From a virus, in the IMG/VR virus record IMGVR_UViG_3300042507_002011, positions 1 through 29,528 of that record: 29,528 bases of DNA, one strand, 5' to 3'. This document shows, piece after piece, positions 21,510-29,528 of the stretch. The notes under the pieces are model-generated. The model was given only the letters and a program-made list of their open reading frames with translations, made no database searches and had not been told where the DNA came from. Positions within the stretch are counted from its first letter, which is position 1, and each line of letters starts with the position of its first letter. A program made the translations under genes and the position numbers.

Positions 21510-22199
21510 GTGAAGGTAGCCATTTGCATACCGGCGCGGGAGACGGTGTGTTCTGGCTTTGCGAAAGACTTGGCGATGTTGACAGCCAACATCTATGCAG
21601 GTCTTCCGCAAGGCGGCACGTTCAACATCAACATTTTGAGCGGCACGCTCATCGCAGATCAGCGGCAGAACTTGGTTCGCAAGGCATTTGCCGCTGATTT
21701 TGATTATGTGCTGTTTCTCGATGCTGACATGCGGTTTCCGGCAAACACGTTCTGGAAGCTGCAACGGCACGACAAGGACATCGTTGCGGCGAACTATGCG
21801 ACACGTCGCATCCCTGTGAAGACAGTTGCGTTCCGTGACTTTGCAAATCTTGAGTGCATTTACACGGACAACGGCAGCACAGGGCTGGAAGAAGTCGATG
21901 CAGTCGGTATGGGCTGCATGCTTATCAAGATGGACGTGTTTCGGAAATGCCCCCTGCCTTGGTTCAATCTGGCATGGCTTCCGTCAGGCAACGTGTGGGT
22001 GGGCGAGGACATTTATTTTTGCAAGCTCGCACAGGCTAACGGCTTCAAGGTCTACATCGACCATGATTTGTCGAAAGACGTGAAGCACATCGGCACGATG
22101 GAGTTCACGCACGATCATGCGGTTGAGTGCCGGCCAGACGAGCCGCAAGACGTGGCAGAGGCAGCGCAAAAGATGGAGGCGCTAAATGAAGAAGTCTAA
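21510..22199 (+). CDS. Glycosyltransferase, GT-A fold
   Basis: 229 residues from GTG 21510, with GAGGG seven bases upstream. The nucleotide-sugar pocket is visible: VAICIPARE at the N-terminus, and FLDADMRFP with the DxD metal motif at 71-73. GEDIYFC (about 169-175) fits the catalytic acidic region. It would transfer a sugar to an unknown acceptor: virion protein, phage DNA base or host surface. It sits between head genes and a methyltransferase, which favours a virion or DNA modification; that is inference. Confidence 0.85.
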   Translation: MKVAICIPARETVCSGFAKDLAMLTANIYAGLPQGGTFNINILSGTLIADQRQNLVRKAFAADFDYVLFLDADMRFPANTFWKLQRHDKDIVAANYATRRIPVKTVAFRDFANLECIYTDNGSTGLEEVDAVGMGCMLIKMDVFRKCPLPWFNLAWLPSGNVWVGEDIYFCKLAQANGFKVYIDHDLSKDVKHIGTMEFTHDHAVECRPDEPQDVAEAAQKMEALNEEV

Positions 22200-22344
22200 A
22201 GCTGACAAGAAAATCAGCAAGGTCATGGGCGAATACGCCGAAGGCAAGCTACACAGCGGATCGAAGAAGGGTCCGGTCGTTAAGTCGAAGAAGCAGGCGA
22301 TGGCTATTGCTTTGAGTGAAGCCGGCAAGAGCAAAAAGAAGTGA
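22186..22344 (+). CDS. DUF6496-type small basic protein
   Basis: 52 residues, overlapping the glycosyltransferase by 14 bases and the next gene by 4. The pattern KVMGEYAEGKLHSGSKKGPV then KKQAMAIALSEA is that of the DUF6496 family, short Lys-rich proteins common in phages and bacteria with no known activity. ATG 22186 follows GGAGGCGCT. Confidence 0.8.
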   Translation: MKKSKADKKISKVMGEYAEGKLHSGSKKGPVVKSKKQAMAIALSEAGKSKKK

Positions 22345-22898
22345 ACCACTTTTACGGCTCAATCGACGGCTGGTTCAATTTCAGCAAGCCTTACCGCGCT
22401 GCGGTGAAGGCAGCTGAAGATGGCGCTGTGTTCGTCGAGCTTGGCTGCTGGAAAGGCAAGTCTGCTTCGTTTATGGGCGTTGAGATCGTCAACAGCGGTA
22501 AGGAAATTTCCTTTCACTGTGTCGATCATTGGGGCGGCTCGAATGAGCCAGCTCACAAGGCCGATCCCGATCTCGAGCGCGTGTTTGACATCTTCAACGA
22601 AAACATGGACCGCATCGACGGTCTTGATTTGCATGTGCATCGCATGGCTTCGGCTCCTGCGGCGCATCTGTTTGAAGATGGGACTGTTGATTTCGTGTGG
22701 ATTGACGCCGGCCACGAATATGAAGACGTGATGGCTGACATCGAGGCATGGTGGCCGAAGGTGAAGGCTGGCGGCGTCATGGGCGGTGACGACTACCCGA
22801 TGGATGGTGTAAAGAAAGCTGTGGATACAGTTTTCCCCGGACGCGAGGTCGGCTCTGAGAATGGCTGGCAGTGGTGGCGCGTTCGGAAGAAGGGATAA
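22341..22898 (+). CDS. Class I SAM-dependent methyltransferase, first copy
   Basis: 185 residues from GTG 22341, which overlaps the previous stop. The SAM-binding motif I is FVELGCWKGKSAS (31-43); an acidic motif and DFVWIDAGHEYEDV (about 115-128) match the Methyltransf_24/TylF-like group, which usually methylates small molecules or sugars. With the glycosyltransferase close by, a methylated sugar decoration is plausible. It lies directly ahead of the portal gene. Confidence 0.82.
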   Translation: MNHFYGSIDGWFNFSKPYRAAVKAAEDGAVFVELGCWKGKSASFMGVEIVNSGKEISFHCVDHWGGSNEPAHKADPDLERVFDIFNENMDRIDGLDLHVHRMASAPAAHLFEDGTVDFVWIDAGHEYEDVMADIEAWWPKVKAGGVMGGDDYPMDGVKKAVDTVFPGREVGSENGWQWWRVRKKG

Positions 22899-22903
22899 GG
22901 ACG

Positions 22904-25108
22904 ATGGCAATGCTCCCCGGTAAATACGACCCTAGCTATACGCCGATCCCGAAAGAGCGCGTCCTGAACGGCGACACGGGTTTGCTTGTCCCTGACAACG
23001 GCCCGATGGATGACGACGAGTTCGCCTTCGTTCTGCGTCAGGCGATCGAGACGGCGCAGACCTACATCGACAGCTATCTCGCGCCAGAGCGCGAAGCTGC
23101 GATGGCTTACTACCTTGGCGACAAGTTCGGAAACGAGGAAGACGGTCTCTCGCAAGTCGTATTGACTGAGGTGCGCGACACGGTTCTGGCGCTTCTGCCG
23201 TCACTGCTTCGCATCTTCACGGGGCCTGATAAGGTCGTCGAGTTCGTGCCGAAAATGCCAGAGGACATTCCGGCAGCTGAACAGGCGACGGACCTGATTA
23301 ATTACATTTTCATGCAGGAGAACCCCGGCTTCCGCATCCTGCACGATGCCATGAAGGACGCTCTGATCCTCAAGACCGGCGTTCTGACTTGGTATAAGGT
23401 CGATGACGAGAGCGTCGAGTATTACAGCTATTCAGGGCTGACAGCTGACGAGATGATGCTTATTCAGGCCGAGCCTGACGTGACGATCGACGAAATGATC
23501 GAGGAATTTGACAGCGCAGTCGGCATCCCGTTCTACAGCATCAAGATCAGGCGCGTGAAGCGGACGCCTCGCTATGTCGTCGAGTGCATCCCGCCAGAGC
23601 AGTTCTTGATCGACAGCGAAGCGACCAACATCGACGACGCAATCTATTGCGGTCGGCGCAAGCTGGCGACTGTTTCTGAGCTGGTGGCGATGGGCTATGA
23701 CCGCGACATCATCGAACAGAACGCAGGAACGGGCGGATTTGAAGAAAATCTCGAGGTTCTTGTCCGAAATCCTGCCGATCAGTCGTTTTTTGGCATCACG
23801 AACGCGACAGACGAGACAACCGATCGCGTTTTCTACGTCGAGAGCTATGTTCGCGTAGACAAGGACGGCGACGGCATTGCCGAGCTGCATAAAGTTTGCT
23901 CTGTCGGCAATGGTGCTTACATTTTGCATGACGAAGTTGTGCAACATGCGCCGTTTGCAATCCTCTCGCCTGATCCGACGCCTCACACGATCTTCGGTCA
24001 GTCGATCGCAGATCAGACGATGGATTTACAGCTCATCAAGTCGTCGATTATGCGGAACACGCTCGACAGCTTGGCGCAGTCGATCCATCCGCGCACTGTG
24101 GTCGTCGAAGGTCAGGTCAATCTTGATGACGTGATGAACGTCGAGACGGGTGCTGTGATCCGAACTCGTCAGATCGGCGCTGTGCAGCCTCTTGCGACCC
24201 CGTTTGTCGGTCAGCAGGCTCTTGGCGTGATGGCCTATCTCGACGAGATCAAGACGCAGCGCACGGGCATCTCGCGCGCTTCGCAGGGTCTTGATGCTGA
24301 CGTGCTGCAATCGACCACAAATGCCGCTGTGCAGGCGCAGCTGACATCTTCGCAGGAACGCATCGAGATGATTGCGCGCCTGTTTGCTGATGGCCTGAAA
24401 CGCTGTTTCCAAGGCTTGCTGAAGCTGGTCGTGCAGCATCAGGACAAACCGAAGATCATCCGTCTCCGCAACCAGTTCGTGCCGATCGACCCGCGTGCGT
24501 GGGACGCCGGCATGGATATGACGATCAACATCGCGCTTGGTCGTGGTTCAGACGAGCAGCGTATGGCCTTCCTGATGCAGATCATTCAGCAGCAGAAAGA
24601 GGTCATTCAGACCTATGGGCCTTACAACCCGCTGGTCGATCTCGTTCAGCTGCGCGATGCCTTGGCTGAAGTGACGCAGCTTGCCGGCTTCCAAGACCCG
24701 TCCAAATTCTGGAAAGAGATTAATCCAGAAGAAGTTGCGGCGTTTATGGAGCAAATGCAGCAGAACAAGCCGTCCGATCCAGCTGCGATGCTGGCAGAGG
24801 TTGAGGCCGAGAAGATCAAGGCTGACATCATCATCCAAGCTGCCAAGCAGGAGCTTGATCGTCAGAAGGCTGTGGCTCAAGCCGATCTCGAGCGCGACAA
24901 GCTGATGGTCGATGCCATGCTGAAGGCGATAGAAATTCAGGCGAAATACGGCGCTCAAGTCGATATGGCGATGATTAAGGGTGAAGTTGACCGCCAGCGC
25001 GAGGAAATTCGTGCCATGTTCAGTGCGGCACAGGCGCAAGCCGTTGCGCCACAGCCGCAGCCTGAAATGCCGATGCCTCCGATGGGTATGCCGATGGGTA
25101 TGGCATGA
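22904..25108 (+). CDS. Portal protein
   Basis: 734 residues from ATG 22904 (the frame extends 11 codons further but without a ribosome site). Length, position between terminase and scaffold, and sequence type match P22/SU10-like portals. The C-terminal 150 residues are a long helix (AEKIKADIIIQAAKQELDRQ...) as in the barrel of such portals, ending in a Met/Pro-rich tail (MPMPPMGMPMG). It forms the dodecameric ring through which terminase packs DNA. The stop overlaps the start of the second methyltransferase (ATGA). Confidence 0.9.
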   Translation: MAMLPGKYDPSYTPIPKERVLNGDTGLLVPDNGPMDDDEFAFVLRQAIETAQTYIDSYLAPEREAAMAYYLGDKFGNEEDGLSQVVLTEVRDTVLALLPSLLRIFTGPDKVVEFVPKMPEDIPAAEQATDLINYIFMQENPGFRILHDAMKDALILKTGVLTWYKVDDESVEYYSYSGLTADEMMLIQAEPDVTIDEMIEEFDSAVGIPFYSIKIRRVKRTPRYVVECIPPEQFLIDSEATNIDDAIYCGRRKLATVSELVAMGYDRDIIEQNAGTGGFEENLEVLVRNPADQSFFGITNATDETTDRVFYVESYVRVDKDGDGIAELHKVCSVGNGAYILHDEVVQHAPFAILSPDPTPHTIFGQSIADQTMDLQLIKSSIMRNTLDSLAQSIHPRTVVVEGQVNLDDVMNVETGAVIRTRQIGAVQPLATPFVGQQALGVMAYLDEIKTQRTGISRASQGLDADVLQSTTNAAVQAQLTSSQERIEMIARLFADGLKRCFQGLLKLVVQHQDKPKIIRLRNQFVPIDPRAWDAGMDMTINIALGRGSDEQRMAFLMQIIQQQKEVIQTYGPYNPLVDLVQLRDALAEVTQLAGFQDPSKFWKEINPEEVAAFMEQMQQNKPSDPAAMLAEVEAEKIKADIIIQAAKQELDRQKAVAQADLERDKLMVDAMLKAIEIQAKYGAQVDMAMIKGEVDRQREEIRAMFSAAQAQAVAPQPQPEMPMPPMGMPMGMA

Positions 25109-25764
25109 CATTCGACCTAGAAACGGTCGAGCGTGGGACGGTCGAGGCGGTCGAAAAGGGCCACCTCGTCTTCCAAGCTCATCGCTTTGCAGAAGACGAC
25201 TTTCAGCATGTGCGCCGATTGGCTCTGTGGGCTGATTTGCCAGCCGGGTCGCACGTTGTCGATATGGGAAGCGGTGTAGGGGAGATGGCCCGCATCTGGA
25301 GCCTGTTGCAGCCTGATTTGACGTTTTGTCTTGTCAATATCAGCCAGCTACAGCTCGATCTCTCCCCTGTAGATATGGAGCGTGTCTGCTGCGACATGCT
25401 GAACGTGCCTAAGCCTGACGCCTCGTTTGATGCGGCGATCTGCTGCTTCTCGATCGGCCATGTTGATCGGTTTAAGGCGCTCCGTGAGATGGCGAGGCTC
25501 ATTAAACCGGGCGGCATCGTGTTTATTTACGACATGGTGCGCGTTGATGGCGACAACACACGGCTGCTTGAGCTGGCCTATCGGGTCGATGGGCGAGAAG
25601 TCATTGAGAACTACGCAGAGATGGCGGGGCTTGAGCTTGATGTCTACCTTGAGCCGTCAGATGCAGGCTGGTATGGGCCACAGACTTTGGGAGACGGCTT
25701 CGATTATTACTTCGGAGACGTGAAGCCGGCTATTTGGCGGTTTAGGAGGGGCGATGTCGTTTGA
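25105..25764 (+). CDS. Class I SAM-dependent methyltransferase, second copy
   Basis: 219 residues. Motif I is VVDMGSGVGEMAR (51-63); later VCCDMLNVP, FDAAICCFSIGHV and LREMARLIKPGGIVFIYD follow the Methyltransf_11 order. It is not close in sequence to the methyltransferase at 22341, so the two are not simple duplicates. Substrate unknown. It is translationally coupled to the portal gene and overlaps the next gene by 11 bases. Confidence 0.88.
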   Translation: MTFDLETVERGTVEAVEKGHLVFQAHRFAEDDFQHVRRLALWADLPAGSHVVDMGSGVGEMARIWSLLQPDLTFCLVNISQLQLDLSPVDMERVCCDMLNVPKPDASFDAAICCFSIGHVDRFKALREMARLIKPGGIVFIYDMVRVDGDNTRLLELAYRVDGREVIENYAEMAGLELDVYLEPSDAGWYGPQTLGDGFDYYFGDVKPAIWRFRRGDVV

Positions 25765-26008
25765 ACAGGAAGACTTATGGCGTGAGGCGAAGAGCCTCGC
25801 GCAGAGCAAGGCGACGGCTGAAATCATCAGACGGATTGAGCAGCGCCTTATTGATGAATGGTCGAACTCTGACCCTGACAAGTGGGACGCGCGCGATGCG
25901 GCATATCACCTCGTTCGCGCTATTCGCACTTTTCGGGATGAGCTGGCGGCGTTGGCGAGTGAGCCAGACGTGACCGCATTTAACCGTCGCTTGAAGGGCG
26001 ACCGATAA
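25754..26008 (+). CDS. Small conserved-looking head-operon protein
   Basis: 84 residues with a strong AGGAGG four bases upstream of the start. Mostly helical and charged (WREAKSLAQSKATAEIIRRI...). It lies between portal-linked genes and the scaffold. Function unknown. Confidence 0.7.
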   Translation: MSFEQEDLWREAKSLAQSKATAEIIRRIEQRLIDEWSNSDPDKWDARDAAYHLVRAIRTFRDELAALASEPDVTAFNRRLKGDR

Positions 26009-26020
26009 GGGAGTAAATAC

Positions 26021-27058
26021 ATGAGTGGAGCCGAGCAGTCGCAGCCTAGCGAAATCGGCATTGCAGAAGCAGCAGATCGGATGGCGGCATTGATGGGAGG
26101 CCCTGAAGCCGAACCCGCACCCGCCAAAAGTCAGCCTGCCCCTGCCGAGACCGAAGAGGTCGAGGCGTCTGCGGAAGATGTCGAAGAGACGCCTTCTTAT
26201 GACGGTGAGGCCGCAGAGACCGATGAGGTCGAAGCGTCGTCAGAAGAAGATGCGACGGAACCCGCAGAGGACGACGAAGATAGTTCGGAACGTGAGCTTT
26301 CGGATGACACGCTCGTAACCGTCAAGATTGACGGCAAGACGCAGCAGATCACCCTGAAAGAAGCGCGGGAAGGTTATCAACGGCAGTCCGATTATTCGCG
26401 CAACATGAACGCTCTCCGCGAGGAGAAGCAGGAAGTTGAAGCGGCTCGTGAACAGGCAAAAATTCTGGAGGCTCAATACGCGCAGTTAATCCCGGCCTTG
26501 CGTCAGCAACTTGAACAGATGATGCCGCAAGAACCTGATTGGGAAAAACTGCATCGTGAAGACCCCCTGAATTACCCGCTGATAAGAGACCAGTGGCGTG
26601 ACTATCAAGAACGCCTTGCTGCGACGAGAGCCGAACAGGAACGTCTCAGCTATCTACGTCAGCAGGAAGAGCAGACGCAGCTTAGGAAGATCGTCGAGGA
26701 AGGCCAAAAGTGGCTGACCGAGAAAAATCCTGAGTGGCGCGATGCAAAGAAGTGGGATGAAGCGCGCAGCAAGCTGAAGGACTATGGCCGCAAGATTGGC
26801 TATACGGACGAAGAACTCGCGCAAGCATACGACCCACGCGCCCTGTTAGTTCTCGATAAGGCTCGTAAATACGACGAGCTGATGGCTAACCGCCCCAAAC
26901 CTCAAAAGCAGGAAGGGCCGAAGCCGATGAAAGCGGGAACAGCGGCATCCTCGCCGCGTAAGACGACCGAGATCACGCGAATGAAACAACGTCTCGCTAA
27001 AACCGGCAGCGTCGATGACGCAGCTGCCTTTTTCGGACTTCTAGACAGCAGGAGGTAA
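26021..27058 (+). CDS. Scaffolding protein
   Basis: 345 residues. Residues 1-100 are very acidic and disordered (Glu/Asp/Ala/Ser-rich), about 110-250 is a long charged coiled coil (REEKQEVEAAREQAKILEAQ...), and the C-terminal 50 residues are basic, the part that usually contacts capsid protein. Its position immediately before the capsid gene and this architecture are typical of phage scaffolds. GGGAG precedes the ATG. Confidence 0.85.
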   Translation: MSGAEQSQPSEIGIAEAADRMAALMGGPEAEPAPAKSQPAPAETEEVEASAEDVEETPSYDGEAAETDEVEASSEEDATEPAEDDEDSSERELSDDTLVTVKIDGKTQQITLKEAREGYQRQSDYSRNMNALREEKQEVEAAREQAKILEAQYAQLIPALRQQLEQMMPQEPDWEKLHREDPLNYPLIRDQWRDYQERLAATRAEQERLSYLRQQEEQTQLRKIVEEGQKWLTEKNPEWRDAKKWDEARSKLKDYGRKIGYTDEELAQAYDPRALLVLDKARKYDELMANRPKPQKQEGPKPMKAGTAASSPRKTTEITRMKQRLAKTGSVDDAAAFFGLLDSRR

Positions 27059-27062
27059 GCCG

Positions 27063-28043
27063 ATGGCTTCCGTTTCTAAAGTAACCACCTACGATGCTTC
27101 CAACTCAATTCGGGAAGATTTAGCCAACATCATCTATGACATCAGCCCGGTCGATACGCCGTTCATGTCCAACATTGGTCGTGACACTGCGTCGAACACC
27201 TATTTCGAGTGGCAGACAGACGAACTCGCCGCTGCTGGCGCGAACGCTGCAATCGAAGGTGCTGACGCCGGCAATGCTGATTTCGACGCAACTTTGCGCG
27301 TGGCGAACTACTGCCAGATCAGCACGAAGGTCGTGTCTGTGTCGAACACATCCGACGCAGTGAACACTGCCGGGATGCGCACGGTCATGGCCTACCAACA
27401 AGCCAAAAAAGCGAAGGAGCTAAAACGGGATATGGAATTTATCCTGTTGCGCAACCAAGCTGCTGCTGCTGGTAACAACTCGACCGCCCGCAACACTGCT
27501 GGTTTGCCTGCTTGGTTGCAGACAAACATTCAAGCGAACAGCGCCGTTGCTCCAACGATGTCTGGTGCAGGCGGCAACGGCTACCCGAACGCTGCTTGGA
27601 CAAGCCTTTCGACCGCGACAGACGTTGCGTTCACTGAAGGCATGCTCAAGACTGCTCAACAGCAGGCTTGGTCAGAGGGCGGCAATCCGTCGATCCTCAT
27701 GGTCGGTCCTTACAACAAGACTGTTGCATCGACCTTCGCTGGTCTCGCTGAACAGCGCATCCAATACAACAACGCGAAGCCGTTGAAAATTATTGCGACA
27801 GCTGACGTATACCTCGGAGATTTCGGGGAGTTGGCCATAGTCCCAAATAGATTTCAACCTGAAAACTTCGCGTTCGTCATCGACCCCGAATACGCTTCGG
27901 TGTCGTATCTCCGTCCGTTCCGTGTCATCGACATCGCTCCGACAGGCGATGCGGTGAAGAAGGAAATGGTCGTGGAATATGGCCTCCGCGTGAAGAACGA
28001 AAAGGCTCACGCGATCATCGCCAACTTGACGACTTCAGCCTGA
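27063..28043 (+). CDS. Major capsid protein, SU10-like (DUF5309)
   Basis: 326 residues, with a perfect AGGAGGT six bases before the ATG, overlapping the scaffold stop and predicting strong expression. Signatures of the DUF5309/SU10 group are visible: IREDLANIIYDISPVDTPFMS near the N-terminus in pieces, FEWQTDEL, and LRPFRVIDIAPTGDA near the C-terminus. It should adopt the HK97 fold and form the head shell. A hairpin terminator follows, separating it from the tail-connector genes. Confidence 0.92.
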   Translation: MASVSKVTTYDASNSIREDLANIIYDISPVDTPFMSNIGRDTASNTYFEWQTDELAAAGANAAIEGADAGNADFDATLRVANYCQISTKVVSVSNTSDAVNTAGMRTVMAYQQAKKAKELKRDMEFILLRNQAAAAGNNSTARNTAGLPAWLQTNIQANSAVAPTMSGAGGNGYPNAAWTSLSTATDVAFTEGMLKTAQQQAWSEGGNPSILMVGPYNKTVASTFAGLAEQRIQYNNAKPLKIIATADVYLGDFGELAIVPNRFQPENFAFVIDPEYASVSYLRPFRVIDIAPTGDAVKKEMVVEYGLRVKNEKAHAIIANLTTSA

Positions 28044-28051
28044 TGAATAGG

Positions 28052-28080
28052 TGGGGCGGGTTTATCCCGCCCCATTCTTT
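28052..28080 (+). terminator. Hairpin after the capsid gene
   Basis: TGGGGCGGG (28052-28060) and CCCGCCCCA (28066-28074) form a perfect 9-bp stem with a 5-base loop, followed by TTCTTT. It likely attenuates transcription so that capsid mRNA exceeds downstream messages. Confidence 0.88.
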
Positions 28081-28094
28081 CACGGAGAGGATTG

Positions 28095-28421
28095 ATGGCA
28101 GAAGAATTTGCTCCCGGCACGTTTTATCTCGGCGGTGATGCGTTCACTGGCTCGATGACCAAGATGCACATCACGCCTGACGGCAAGATGCACATCGAAA
28201 ACATTTATCAGGTCGATGAAATCATTGAGCGTGCAAAAGCAGAGCGCAACGAGGTATCTCGCACAGCAAAGCTCGGAGACATGGTGAAGGTTGCAAGTCT
28301 TCCGATGCACGTTCATCTTGATCTTATGGAGCGCGGGATCATTGGCGACAAAACAGCAATGCGCCGCTGGCTGGCTTCTGAAGAAGCTGCGCCGTATCGC
28401 ACGCACTGGATCAAAAGCTAA
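28095..28421 (+). CDS. Conserved-looking head-tail region protein
   Basis: 108 residues from ATG 28095, with GGAGAGG upstream. The N-terminal half is strand-rich (TFYLGGDAFTGSMTKM, PDGKMHIENI), the rest helical. It lies between capsid and adaptor, where small head-completion proteins are usual. No specific family named. Confidence 0.65.
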   Translation: MAEEFAPGTFYLGGDAFTGSMTKMHITPDGKMHIENIYQVDEIIERAKAERNEVSRTAKLGDMVKVASLPMHVHLDLMERGIIGDKTAMRRWLASEEAAPYRTHWIKS

Positions 28422-29038
28422 TGGCGACGATCACGGACTACACATCACTGCAATCCACGATCGCGGATTATTTGAACCGTGCTGATCTCACGGCTCAAAT
28501 TCCTACCTTCATTCAATTTGCCGAAGCTGACTTCAATACGCGCCTTCGCACGCGCGAAATGATTGTTCGTGCTGAAGCGCAGAGCAGCAACGAATATGTG
28601 CAGCTGCCGGCTGATTGGCTCGAGGCGATCAACCTTCACATCATCGACGGAAAACAGCCGCTTCGGTATGTGACGCTTGATGAGGCTGATCGCATCATTC
28701 AAGAGAATATATATACCAATGTCGTAGCGTTCTCGCTGATGAACGGCGCGCTTGAGCTTGTTCCTGCGCCCGGTTCTGACGTTGACATTGAGATGATCTA
28801 CTACGGAAAGATCACTCCGTTGTCGGCGCAAGTCTCGACAAACTGGCTTCTCACAAAAGCGCCTGACGTTTATCTCTATGGCGCTCTTATGCACGCGCAG
28901 CCGTTCCTTATGGACGACCAGCGGATGCCTGTCTTTGCCACGCTTTACAGCTCACGCATTGAGGCATTGAACGAAGAGAGCATGAAATCAACTCACAGCG
29001 GCTCTCCGCTGGTAGCTAGAGCACGGAGGGTCTACTGA
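28421..29038 (+). CDS. Head-tail adaptor (connector) protein
   Basis: 205 residues; the start overlaps the previous stop (TAATG). The helical opening (DYTSLQSTIADYLNRADLTA, then IPTFIQFAEADFNTRLR) and LPADWLEAI match the adaptor proteins that sit under the portal in SU10/P22-like phages. It would complete the neck after packaging. It is coupled to the next gene (TGATG). Confidence 0.8.
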   Translation: MATITDYTSLQSTIADYLNRADLTAQIPTFIQFAEADFNTRLRTREMIVRAEAQSSNEYVQLPADWLEAINLHIIDGKQPLRYVTLDEADRIIQENIYTNVVAFSLMNGALELVPAPGSDVDIEMIYYGKITPLSAQVSTNWLLTKAPDVYLYGALMHAQPFLMDDQRMPVFATLYSSRIEALNEESMKSTHSGSPLVARARRVY

Positions 29039-29430
29039 TGGCCGGCTTAACTAACTTCGCTGAAGACCTTGTTCTTGATTGGCTCTTCACAACGAACTCT
29101 GCAACACGTCCGACATCTTGGTATGTCGGTCTCTTCACTGTTGCTCCGGGTGAAGGCGGCGGCGGAACTGAAGTGTCAGGCAACGCCTATGTGCGTGAAG
29201 CTGCCACATTCACTGTTTCTGGCACGGCTCCGACAACAGCCGAGAACGCTTCTGCAATCGAGTTTCCGACAGCTACAGGCAACTGGGGCACGATCGTCGC
29301 TGCTGGCATCTTCGATGCTTCGACCAGCGGCAATTTGATCGCGTTCGCTGATCTGACAGCTTCAAAGACCATTCAGTCTGGCGACGTGCTGCGTTTCAAT
29401 GCAGGCACACTTACGATCACGCTGGACTAA
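29038..29430 (+). CDS. Gp80-like phage fibre/decoration protein
   Basis: 130 residues. The pattern SWYVGLFTVAP, GTEVSGNAYVREA, NWGTIVAAGIFDA and SGDVLRFNAGTLTITLD fits the beta-rich Gp80-type family annotated as tail-fibre or virion decoration protein in many phages. No collagen-like or lysozyme domain is present. It is part of the tail end of this operon. Confidence 0.78.
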   Translation: MAGLTNFAEDLVLDWLFTTNSATRPTSWYVGLFTVAPGEGGGGTEVSGNAYVREAATFTVSGTAPTTAENASAIEFPTATGNWGTIVAAGIFDASTSGNLIAFADLTASKTIQSGDVLRFNAGTLTITLD

Positions 29431-29433
29431 TAG

Positions 29434-29528
29434 ATGGCTGATTACGGCGTAGCAGACTACGGCGAAGGACTATATGGCTCAGGCTATGTAGTAGAAGCCG
29501 CTGCTACGTCTGCCGTTACATCGAATAT
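29434..29528 (+). CDS. Virion protein, 3'-truncated by the window edge
   Basis: ATG 29434 is three bases after the previous stop, and 31 codons are visible. The start is Tyr/Gly-rich (ADYGVADYGEGLYGSG), a repeat-like opening seen in phage tail or fibre proteins. The rest lies outside. Confidence 0.6.
   Translation, partial: MADYGVADYGEGLYGSGYVVEAAATSAVTSN

Noticed and set aside
20979-21770. 263-codon minus-strand frame opposite the Cys-rich and glycosyltransferase genes
   Set aside because: Antisense shadow; runs of Phe/Val come from the acidic tail codons read backwards.
22818-22830. GTGGATA-like DnaA-box relative
   Set aside because: Imperfect match inside the first methyltransferase gene.

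Overview
The window is a piece of a temperate tailed-phage genome. It carries a tyrosine integrase, a CI-like repressor, an early block of tiny stop/start-overlapped genes, a recombination/replication module (RecE-like nuclease, RuvC-like resolvase, SSB-like protein, primase-helicase), then terminase, portal, scaffold, an SU10/DUF5309-type capsid protein, an adaptor and the start of the tail genes. The moderately high GC content, protein styles and small-gene families suggest a phage of an alphaproteobacterium (rhizobial-type), probably with a short tail. Host and tail type are inferences, not read directly from the sequence. Both ends cut through genes.

Layout: 1-2547 holds the end of the late operon (two virion-internal or ejection-type proteins), closed by a strong terminator (2574-2601). 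2602-3949 holds a probable attP region, the leftward integrase and a divergent promoter region. 3950-5899 encodes a large polyvalent-type protein with an HEANH zincin motif. 6071-10845 is an early operon of about 16 small genes, including a DnaA-domain-IV-like protein, dCMP deaminase, a DUF6378 protein and a secreted cysteine-rich peptide. 10795-11511 is the repressor/excisionase-like switch. 11508-14040 is recombination and single-strand DNA metabolism. 14073-17320 is the primase-helicase, a cluster of GGGGGACA repeats, and accessory proteins, one ending in an SSB-tip-like DDDIPW. 17317-20820 is terminase, with a metallophosphoesterase between the two subunits. 20824-29528 is the morphogenesis operon, carrying a glycosyltransferase and two methyltransferases as passengers.

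Late genes run off the right edge and ejection-type genes enter at the left edge, with integrase inside. The order therefore reads as a circular or circularly permuted vegetative phage map with an intact attP, not an integrated prophage bounded by att sites.

The most striking regulatory observation is a family of 17-bp palindromes, best copy TTGCGTCTAGGGCGCAA. They sit on the -35 box of the integrase promoter, the early operon promoter, the 12.5-kb operon and the capsid operon promoter, often as pairs 20-22 bp apart. They look like the operators of one phage regulator. No tRNA, CRISPR array, transposase or recognisable lysis cassette was seen.
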